A stretch of DNA of 64,000 bases from Treponema_B putidum (lineage in GTDB: Bacteria > Spirochaetota > Spirochaetia > Treponematales > Treponemataceae). Location: the NCBI RefSeq assembly GCF_007830595.1, contig NZ_VLLD01000002.1. One strand, written 5' to 3'. Shown here in pieces: positions 57,546-64,000 of this stretch. The notes beneath the pieces are model-generated. The model was not told where the DNA came from, did no database searches, and saw nothing but the letters and a program-made list of their open reading frames with translations. Position 1 is the first letter of the stretch. Every line of letters starts with the position of its first letter. The translations under genes were made by a program, and so were the position numbers.

Positions 57546-58130
57546 TTACCGTGCCTGGCGCATTTTTTTTATACTTTCTTCAAGATAGCCGCATTCAACT
57601 AAATATTGTCTGCGCGAAACGACCAAGGCCATAAGTTCCTTATACATTTCAAAATTAACCTCAAGAGCGATAGGAAAAATATAGAGCTCGGTTTCATTAC
57701 AATAGCGTTCAATAAATTCGGGATCCGTTACAAAACCCAAACTTATCATATTGCTTATTCTGTCGGCACATTTTAAAATTTTAGCCTTTTCAGACCCGTT
57801 TTTTATTATATTTTTTAGGTACTCGGTCTTTTCTTGTCCTTTTTTCTTTGTAACTTCCAAAACAAGTTCATAAACCTGTCCCGATTCCGAATCTATGTTT
57901 AAAATTTCATTTACATTAAAATCTTCGATATCTTCAATGACATCATGGATTAGAGAAGCCTTTAAAAGAACGCTGTCGATGTACCCGTAGTCTATAAGAA
58001 TAGCCATAGTATCCACCTGATGCCGGAACATATTACCTCCTGCATGACGGGCCTTTCCGATTAAGACTGTAGCAACCTGCATGTAAGGAGCAAGATAAAT
58101 TCCTTTTAATACTCCTAAATCTCTTGTCAA
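57546..58130 (-). CDS. Stand-alone SpoT/MESH1-like HD hydrolase (candidate alarmone hydrolase)
   Basis: A 194-residue HD protein. His37 (FRHQVDTMAIL), His62-Asp63 with Glu66-Asp67 (IHDVIED) and Asp123 (CADRISNM) match the metal and catalytic residues of the (p)ppGpp hydrolase domain of RelA/SpoT, in the same order and nearly the same spacing. No synthetase, TGS or ACT domain is present, so it would be a small alarmone hydrolase. Start is TTG at 58130, with AAGGAG six bases upstream. Activity is inferred; related HD enzymes act on other nucleotides. Confidence 0.75.
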   Translation of the reverse strand: MTRDLGVLKGIYLAPYMQVATVLIGKARHAGGNMFRHQVDTMAILIDYGYIDSVLLKASLIHDVIEDIEDFNVNEILNIDSESGQVYELVLEVTKKKGQEKTEYLKNIIKNGSEKAKILKCADRISNMISLGFVTDPEFIERYCNETELYIFPIALEVNFEMYKELMALVVSRRQYLVECGYLEESIKKMRQAR

Positions 58131-58192
58131 AGCAAACTCCTTATGGTTATTCTTTTAAATAGCCTTTTATACCTTAATAGTCGTGAATTATA

Positions 58193-58411
58193 CTAAAATA
58201 AAAGGTTTGATGTCAATAAGGGAGAAAATCGTATGTAATGTTTTTTAATAACAACGGCTTCAACTCTTTGATTTTGTTTTAAAATCAATTTTATATCGAG
58301 GTTAAATTTATATAAATCAATAATTTGAGTATATAACAACCATGATGTTACTGCTAACACTATGACAAATACCAAAAAAAACGGCCATTTCTTTTTAATA
58401 TTATTTATCAT
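58193..58411 (-). CDS. Small single-pass membrane protein, unknown
   Basis: A 72-residue frame with one strong membrane segment (WPFFLVFVIVLAVTSWLLYT) and a basic tail. No family is recognised and no good Shine-Dalgarno sequence is seen. It may be real or a remnant. Confidence 0.4.
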   Translation of the reverse strand: MINNIKKKWPFFLVFVIVLAVTSWLLYTQIIDLYKFNLDIKLILKQNQRVEAVVIKKHYIRFSPLLTSNLLF

Positions 58412-58480
58412 ATAATTTTAGAGGGAAAAAAGAGGAAAGATATTTCCCTTCCCTTAAAACATAGATTAAACACCCATTAA

Positions 58481-59281
58481 TTAAAGATTGGGCTTCAGTG
58501 CTGTACCTTTCGAAATATAGATTTCAAAAAAGTTATTAGGATCGGGCATAAAATGACCTGAACCGTCAACTTTATAAACTTTCTTATAGTAGACTTCGTC
58601 GGCTTTTGTTTTAAAAAGCTGCGATGAGCCCTTCCATGTTTCCGTAGTTGTTGTGATTCCTAAATTGGTTTCCGAACTTTCATGGCGGCCTGTGAAAGTT
58701 TCAACTTCTTTTCCTACCCATTGCGTTTTTAACGAGCCTGATTTTACGGCGGCAAAAAACTGCTTGGTGTATGTCGGCATACCGGTAGTAGAAAGTTCAT
58801 CTTCTTTCGGCAATATATTTACACCATTTAATTTCAAGGTTCCTGTTATCTTTAAATCTTCAGGAAATTTAATACCTTCTTCAACCGATAATCCGGGCTG
58901 AATCTCACAAATGCCGCCGCTTTTGAGCGTAATTTTAATTGTGCGGAAGCCCATCCCGTTTAAATAAAAAATTCCCTGCCAAACATCACCGCCCATATCT
59001 TTTGCGTCAAGATAATGTGTCCCGCTTGTAAGATAGTCGCAGTCGTTTACCTTTTCTTTTGTAAGAGTAACTTTATCTACGCCCGATCCTGCAAAGTGCG
59101 TTTTAAAGTTACTTTCAGTGCTGGAGATGGTCAGTTTATCTCCATCCCATTTATATGTTCCGTAAGAACCTAAAAGAAACTGATCTACAATTTTTTGTCC
59201 GTCAAATTGACAGGCTGTACAAATCAAAGCCATCCCAATAATAGCTGCGGCTGCCGCAATTGTAAAATTTCTATTTTTCAT
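58481..59281 (-). CDS. Lipoprotein of unknown function
   Basis: A 266-residue protein with a lipoprotein signal (MKNRNFTIAAAAAIIGMAL, lipobox Cys in ICTAC) and a beta-rich body (YGTYKWDGDKLTISSTESNF). No family is recognised. The start is ATG at 59281 with GGGAG upstream; an upstream frame extension (to 59338) is translated repeat sequence. A promoter at 59360-59388 drives it, so the repeat lies in its 5' untranslated region. Confidence 0.8.
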   Translation of the reverse strand: MKNRNFTIAAAAAIIGMALICTACQFDGQKIVDQFLLGSYGTYKWDGDKLTISSTESNFKTHFAGSGVDKVTLTKEKVNDCDYLTSGTHYLDAKDMGGDVWQGIFYLNGMGFRTIKITLKSGGICEIQPGLSVEEGIKFPEDLKITGTLKLNGVNILPKEDELSTTGMPTYTKQFFAAVKSGSLKTQWVGKEVETFTGRHESSETNLGITTTTETWKGSSQLFKTKADEVYYKKVYKVDGSGHFMPDPNNFFEIYISKGTALKPNL

Positions 59282-59297
59282 TTTATTTCTCCCATAA

Positions 59298-59343
59298 GAT
59301 AAACAGTGAGGCACCATTTGTGCCGAACTGTTTATCACACATC
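59298..59343 (-). repeat. 5'-UTR hairpin repeat, type 1, copy C
   Basis: GATAAACAG (59298-59306) and CTGTTTATC (59328-59336) form a perfect 9-bp stem, with inner TGAGGCA/TGCC similarity to copies A and B. The second GTTTGCC stem is absent. It ends at the Shine-Dalgarno sequence of the lipoprotein gene. Confidence 0.8.
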
Positions 59344-59359
59344 CTTATCAATAATTATA

Positions 59360-59388
59360 ATAATACTCAATTTATCTTATTTTATCAA
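59360..59388 (-). promoter_or_regulatory. Promoter of the 58481 lipoprotein gene
   Basis: On the minus strand: -35 TTGATA (59388-59383), 17-base spacer, -10 TATTAT (59365-59360). Repeat copy C lies between it and the start codon. Confidence 0.65.
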
Positions 59389-59423
59389 GTAAAAGGAGCA
59401 AGGTATTTAACACTTTCTCCTCC

Positions 59424-62400
59424 TCACTTTGCTTCATCGGGGTGAAGGCCGGGTTTTGCGTTGGCCAGGAGGAGTTTTAAGCGGTTGAGCTGGTTTACTT
59501 CGCTGGCACCCGGGTCAAAGTCGATGGCCGAGATATTTGCCTCCGGGTAGCGGCGGCGCAATTCTTTTATCATTCCTTTTCCTGTTACATGATTTGGAAG
59601 ACAGGCAAAGGGCTGAACACAGGCAATGTTTGAAACGCCTGAATGAATGAGTTCTATCATTTCGGCAGTTAAAAACCAGCCTTCACCGGTAACATTTCCA
59701 AGCTGTAAAATTCCGTCAACCGAATCGGCCAATCTATATATGCTCTCAGGAGAGGTAAACCGTTTACTTTTATTTAAAGCTTTTTTTATAGGTTTTCTGT
59801 ACCGTTCAATCACCCAGATGCTGAGCTTTGCAATGAGGCGTTTTTTAAACGAGTAATCAAGATAGGTATTTTTATAGATACCCGAAACCGTAGAATAAAG
59901 GAAAAAATCCAATAAGTCTGGAACAACACATTCCGCTCCTTCCCTTTCAATGGTACTGAAAATATCATTATTTGCGGCAGGATGAAACTTAACCAATATT
60001 TCTCCTACTACACCTACACGAGGTTTTCGGATATTTTTTAAGGGCAGGTTATCGAATTCTTTTACAATGCCCCTGATTATTTCCTTATATTTTCCGGCTG
60101 TCATTTTTTTTAGAGCATCCTTGATAAGGACGGCATATTTTTTATATATTTCGTTTGCAGAACCGGGAACTTTTTCGTAGGGACGTGTACGGTAAAGAAC
60201 CCTCATTAAAAGGTCGCCAAGGCACATAGCTTGAGCCACCCTATGCAAAACTGGAAGTTTTAATTTAAAGCCGGGATTTTTTTCGATGGACTGGGCACTG
60301 ATGCCTATTACGGGAACAAAGCCCAAGCCTGCATCTATAAGAGCGCGCCTTATAAAACCTATGTAATTTGTTGCACGGCAGCCTCCTCCGGTTTGGGTTA
60401 TAGCTAAGGCTGTAGTGCGTAAATCATAACGGCCTGATTTTAGGGCAGATATCATTTGACCTGCAACTATTATGGCAGGATAGCAGGCATCATTATTTAT
60501 ATATTTTAAGCCGTATTCGACGGCATTTTTATCGATTTCAGTAAGGATTTCAAGGTTATAACCGGAATGAGAAATCGCTGCCCCTATAAGGTCAAAATGA
60601 ATAGGAGACATTTGAGGGGCTAAGATTGTATAACGTTTTTCCATCTCTTTTGAAAAAACAATTCGGTCATAGGCAGCCGATTTTTTACTCAAAATAAGCC
60701 GGCTTCTTTTTCTTTCCTTTACGGCAGCTAAAAGGCTTCTTACCCTTATTCTTACGGCCCCCAAATTAGAGCCCTCATCTATTTTTATGAGGGTATACAT
60801 TTTTCCCTTAGATTCTATTATTTCCTGCACTTGATCGGCCGTTACCGCATCCAAGCCGCAGCCGAAACTGGTAAGCTGTATAAATTCCAAATTATCTTGA
60901 GTTGAGGTAAAATTTCCTGCTCTGTATAAGCGGTTGTGATAGGTCCACTGGTCTACAACTCGCAAGGGGCGTTCTATCTTTCCCAAGTGAGCCACTGAAT
61001 CCTCCGTCAAAACAGCAAGACCGAGGCCGGTTAGCATCTCAGGAATGCCGTGGTTAATTTCAGGGTCAAGGTGATAAGGGCGGCCTGCGAGCACAATGCC
61101 TTTAATATTTTTTTCCTTTATTAACCGCAAGACCTCTTCGCCCTTTTCTTCCGTTTCTTTTTTAAAATTATTTTCTTCTGCCCAAGCAGTATTAACGGCA
61201 TTTCTTATAGCTTCCAAACTTATCGAAAACTTTGTACCCAATTCTTCATAAAGACGGTCTATTAAACGGTGTTTATCGTAATACGGTAAAAAAGGATTTA
61301 GATAAATTATATTAGCGTCCTGCCTGAGAACATCGATATTGTTTTTTAGAACTTCTGGATAGCTTGTAACAATGGGACAATTATAATGGTTTCCTGCCCC
61401 ATCATCTTCTTTTTTTTCGTACGGGATACAGGGGTAAAAAATATTTTTTACTCCCAACTTTAAGAGGGCTTCGATATGGCCGTGGGCAATCTTTGCAGGA
61501 TAACAAACCGATTCGGAAGGAATGGATTCAAGCCCCATCTCGTAAGTTCCCCGCGTGGAGCGCGGAGAAATTCTAACCGAAAAGCCCAGTTCCGTAAAAA
61601 AGGTAAACCAGAAGGGATAGTTTTCATACATATTTAAAACCCTAGGAATTCCTATCTCGCCTCTAGGTGCTTCATTTTTAGGAAGGGGTTTATATTTAAA
61701 AAGCCTTTTATACTTCCAGTCAAAAAGATTCGGGATATCCTTTTTGTTTACCGTCTCTTTATCTTTAACGGAAGCAGGGGATGAACATTCTTCAATTCCG
61801 CTGTTTTTATCAAGCTCGGCTCCCCTTTCACACCTGTTTCCTGTAATAAAACGGCGCTTTACTCCGGATATGTCAAAGGTATTTACCGTCAAAAGGCAGT
61901 TATTGGGACATTTGGGACAACGCAATAAATCAAGCTTTACCTTAAAATTTTCCAAACCTTCAATATCGGCAATGTTTGATCTTATTTTGCCTTCGGAAAG
62001 ATTTTCTTCTTCAAGGTCATGCCATTGGTCTTTTGCAATTAAGGCAGCTCCGTAAGCTCCCATAAGACCTGCAACATCGGGGCGGACAGCCTGCCTTCCT
62101 GAAACAAGTTCAAAGGCACGCAAAACCGCATCATTATTAAATGTTCCGCCTTGCACTATTACCTTGCTTCCTACTTCGGAGGCATCGCGCAATTTAATAA
62201 CCTTAAAAAGGGCATTCTTTATAACTGAATATGAAAGGCCCGAAGAAATGTCTCCTACGGAGGCGCCTTCTTTTTGAGCCTGTTTAACGCGGCTATTCAT
62301 AAAGACCGTACACCTTGTACCGAGGTCTACCGGTTTTTCGGCAAGAAGAGCTTTATTTGCAAATTCGCTTATATTCATTCCAAGAGAGCGGGCAAAATTA

Positions 62401-63929
62401 TCCAAAAAGCTTCCGCAGCCTGATGAGCAGGCCTCATTTAACTGAATAGAACTTATCGCTCCGTTTTTCATGCGGAGGCATTTCATATCCTGTCCGCCTA
62501 TATCCAAAAGGAAATCCACCCCGGGCAAAAAGAATTCGGCGGCACGGTAATGGGCTATGGTTTCAACCTCGCCGGCATCCACGCCTAAAGCAGCCTGAAA
62601 AAGGCTTTCTCCATATCCGGTAGAAACCGAGCGGGCTATGTAGGCCTTCGGAGGGAGCATTTTATACAGGTCTTTTAAAACCTTTACTGCAAGTTCGACG
62701 GGATTTCCTGCATTTACATCATAAAAACGCCAGAGGATTTTTCCGTTATCGTCTATTAAAACGGCTTTGGTTGTAGTTGAGCCCGCATCAAGTCCTAAAA
62801 ATACGGGTCCTTCGGCCGTAAAAATATCGCCTGAAGGAGCCATCTCCTTTGCATGCCTTATTCTAAAACTTTCAAGTTCTTCTTCATCTTTAAAAAGGGG
62901 CGGAAGGCGCTGCACCTCAGGCATTTCTGAAGATGCTATCTTATAAATATCTTTTTTAAATTGAGAAAGTTTTATAAAATGAGGTTTGATTGCAGCAGGC
63001 TCTTCTTCAAAAATAAGAGGCTGTTTTTTTTCTTCTTTTTTTAAGGATGGCTTAAATTGGGCTTTTTTTAGATCCAATGGAACTGGCTGTTTAAAAGGAG
63101 AAGCTGAAGCCGCGGGTATACTAAGGCCTCCTGCAGCACTTAGGGCTGCTCCCATAGCTACAAAAAGCTCGGAATTTTCAGGAGTGATAATTTCGTCACT
63201 TTTAAGTTTTAAGGTTTCGATAAATCTATGCCTTAGCTGGTCTAAAAAGTGCAAGGGGCCGCCTAAAAAGGCAACCTTTCCGCGAATTGGTTTACCGCAG
63301 GCAAGGCCCGAAATAGTCTGGCTTACAACAGCCTGAAATATACTTGCTGCTATATCTTCCCTTTTTGCTCCCTCGTTTATAAGGGGCTGAACATCCGTTT
63401 TGGCAAAAACTCCACAGCGGGCGGCTATAGGGTAGATGGTTTGAGCATTTCTTGCAAGTTCGTTTAAACCTAGCGCATCGGTTTCCAAGAGGGCGGCCAT
63501 CTGGTCTATAAAGGAGCCGGTACCGCCAGCACAGGTACCGTTCATTCTTTGTTCGATATTCGTGTGCTCAAAATAAGTAATTTTTGCATCCTCACCGCCT
63601 AATTCTATTATAACATCGGTTTGAGGAATTAATTTACGGACAGCAGCAGTGGAGGCTACCACTTCTTGAATAAATGGAATGTTAAGCCAGTGAGAGACTG
63701 CAAGACCTCCGGAGCCGGTTACGATTAGGGAAAGCTCTACATCTTCACCATATGCTTTTTCGACAGCTTCAACAGCAAGTTCGCACACGGATATGATAGT
63801 CGTTCTTATATCGGCTCTGTGCCTTTGATATTTACTAAACAGGATTGTTCCGTTATCCTCTAATACAACAACTTTTACAGTTGTAGAACCTACATCTATT
63901 CCGAAGCGCAGCACTCTATCTTTATTCAT
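59424..63929 (-). CDS. Acyl-CoA dehydratase activase, double-ATPase fusion (BadF/BcrA/HgdC-like with DUF2229)
   Basis: A 1501-residue protein. Two ASKHA-type ATPase domains of the 2-hydroxyacyl-CoA dehydratase activator family are in series: the first starts GIDVGSTTVKVVVLED (about residue 10) with cluster region NGTCAGGTGSFIDQM, the second GLDAGSTTTKAVLIDD (about residue 380) with NEACSSGCGSFLDNF. A Cys-rich CPKCPNNC segment lies near residue 673, then a DUF2229 region from about 757 and an HgdB-like C-terminal part. Such activators deliver an electron through a shared [4Fe-4S] cluster. Large fusions of this kind occur in anaerobes, with substrates mostly unknown. No separate dehydratase subunits are in the window. 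Confidence 0.88.
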   Translation of the reverse strand: MNKDRVLRFGIDVGSTTVKVVVLEDNGTILFSKYQRHRADIRTTIISVCELAVEAVEKAYGEDVELSLIVTGSGGLAVSHWLNIPFIQEVVASTAAVRKLIPQTDVIIELGGEDAKITYFEHTNIEQRMNGTCAGGTGSFIDQMAALLETDALGLNELARNAQTIYPIAARCGVFAKTDVQPLINEGAKREDIAASIFQAVVSQTISGLACGKPIRGKVAFLGGPLHFLDQLRHRFIETLKLKSDEIITPENSELFVAMGAALSAAGGLSIPAASASPFKQPVPLDLKKAQFKPSLKKEEKKQPLIFEEEPAAIKPHFIKLSQFKKDIYKIASSEMPEVQRLPPLFKDEEELESFRIRHAKEMAPSGDIFTAEGPVFLGLDAGSTTTKAVLIDDNGKILWRFYDVNAGNPVELAVKVLKDLYKMLPPKAYIARSVSTGYGESLFQAALGVDAGEVETIAHYRAAEFFLPGVDFLLDIGGQDMKCLRMKNGAISSIQLNEACSSGCGSFLDNFARSLGMNISEFANKALLAEKPVDLGTRCTVFMNSRVKQAQKEGASVGDISSGLSYSVIKNALFKVIKLRDASEVGSKVIVQGGTFNNDAVLRAFELVSGRQAVRPDVAGLMGAYGAALIAKDQWHDLEEENLSEGKIRSNIADIEGLENFKVKLDLLRCPKCPNNCLLTVNTFDISGVKRRFITGNRCERGAELDKNSGIEECSSPASVKDKETVNKKDIPNLFDWKYKRLFKYKPLPKNEAPRGEIGIPRVLNMYENYPFWFTFFTELGFSVRISPRSTRGTYEMGLESIPSESVCYPAKIAHGHIEALLKLGVKNIFYPCIPYEKKEDDGAGNHYNCPIVTSYPEVLKNNIDVLRQDANIIYLNPFLPYYDKHRLIDRLYEELGTKFSISLEAIRNAVNTAWAEENNFKKETEEKGEEVLRLIKEKNIKGIVLAGRPYHLDPEINHGIPEMLTGLGLAVLTEDSVAHLGKIERPLRVVDQWTYHNRLYRAGNFTSTQDNLEFIQLTSFGCGLDAVTADQVQEIIESKGKMYTLIKIDEGSNLGAVRIRVRSLLAAVKERKRSRLILSKKSAAYDRIVFSKEMEKRYTILAPQMSPIHFDLIGAAISHSGYNLEILTEIDKNAVEYGLKYINNDACYPAIIVAGQMISALKSGRYDLRTTALAITQTGGGCRATNYIGFIRRALIDAGLGFVPVIGISAQSIEKNPGFKLKLPVLHRVAQAMCLGDLLMRVLYRTRPYEKVPGSANEIYKKYAVLIKDALKKMTAGKYKEIIRGIVKEFDNLPLKNIRKPRVGVVGEILVKFHPAANNDIFSTIEREGAECVVPDLLDFFLYSTVSGIYKNTYLDYSFKKRLIAKLSIWVIERYRKPIKKALNKSKRFTSPESIYRLADSVDGILQLGNVTGEGWFLTAEMIELIHSGVSNIACVQPFACLPNHVTGKGMIKELRRRYPEANISAIDFDPGASEVNQLNRLKLLLANAKPGLHPDEAK

Positions 63930-64000
63930 AACACCAACCGATTCTAAATTATAATTTTATATCCATGTCCTTATCCAATGGATATATGGGACGCGGAGTT

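Noticed and set aside
59282..59338. N-terminal extension of the lipoprotein frame
   Set aside because: Same translated repeat as above; the lipoprotein signal starts at 59281.
1..64000. CRISPR array
   Set aside because: No regularly spaced direct repeats with unique spacers were seen and no cas genes are present.
1..64000. Intact insertion sequence or transposase gene
   Set aside because: None of the reading frames has a DDE or serine recombinase pattern I recognise; only small non-coding repeats were found.

Overview
The window is from a low-GC spirochaete, almost certainly an oral treponeme of the Treponema denticola type. The clearest marker is a cystalysin gene (36343-37536) whose length, PLP lysine (K238) and Tyr123-Tyr124 pair match the cystalysin/hemolysin I know from T. 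denticola. A V-type ATPase operon, a short alanyl-tRNA synthetase, HPr with HPr kinase, and many lipoproteins fit the same group. No database search was possible; names rest on motifs and recall of families.

Layout. 1-10236 is a minus-strand run: recN, an unknown gene, an HD-domain protein, a cNMP-binding protein, a LysM/LytM protein, a ribosome hibernation factor, hprK, HPr, tldD, tldE and a cut secreted gene. 10460-13234 is an accessory patch of broken Rhs/YD-repeat pieces and small membrane or secreted genes, ending against a tRNA-Val. 13436-23775 holds a superoxide reductase, galE (behind a 208-bp structured element), transketolase, an unknown gene, an AAA-ATPase/PD-(D/E)XK gene with a duplicated promoter, a DEAH helicase and a DUF2007 protein. 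23796-28904 is an alaS - SurA/PrsA-like chaperone - nusB - TPR lipoprotein operon (minus). 29052-33667 has a DUF2141 protein, dnaB, an OmpA-like lipoprotein and envelope proteins. 33657-38149 has an MtnA-like isomerase, an amino-acid permease plus cystalysin operon and a convergent MarR regulator. 38253-41860 is tRNA-Leu, tRNA-Gly, tig, clpP, clpX. 41968-44239 is rpsF-ssb-rpsR-rplI and a small membrane gene. 44409-50397 is a V-ATPase operon A-B-D-I-K. 50542-63929 has apt, aroA with a TPR protein, an ABC-2 exporter, a stand-alone alarmone-hydrolase-like HD protein, a lipoprotein and a 1501-residue acyl-CoA dehydratase activase.

Most of the window is housekeeping. The unexpected material lies in non-coding DNA. 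A family of hairpin-forming repeats sits in 5' untranslated regions directly before Shine-Dalgarno sequences, with compensatory base changes in one stem and, at one copy, a 10-bp direct repeat that duplicates the ribosome-binding site. A 208-bp element upstream of galE has perfect 13-bp terminal inverted repeats around four perfect hairpins. An AAA/nuclease gene appears to have been dropped between a helicase gene and its promoter, leaving two promoter copies. The Rhs patch looks like tandem orphan toxin-tail/partner modules. The marR gene and the tRNA-tig region are driven by divergent promoters whose -35 boxes are the two arms of one inverted repeat.

Start codons were chosen by Shine-Dalgarno position. 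Several open frames extend upstream through a ribosome-binding site or a repeat, and were shortened accordingly.
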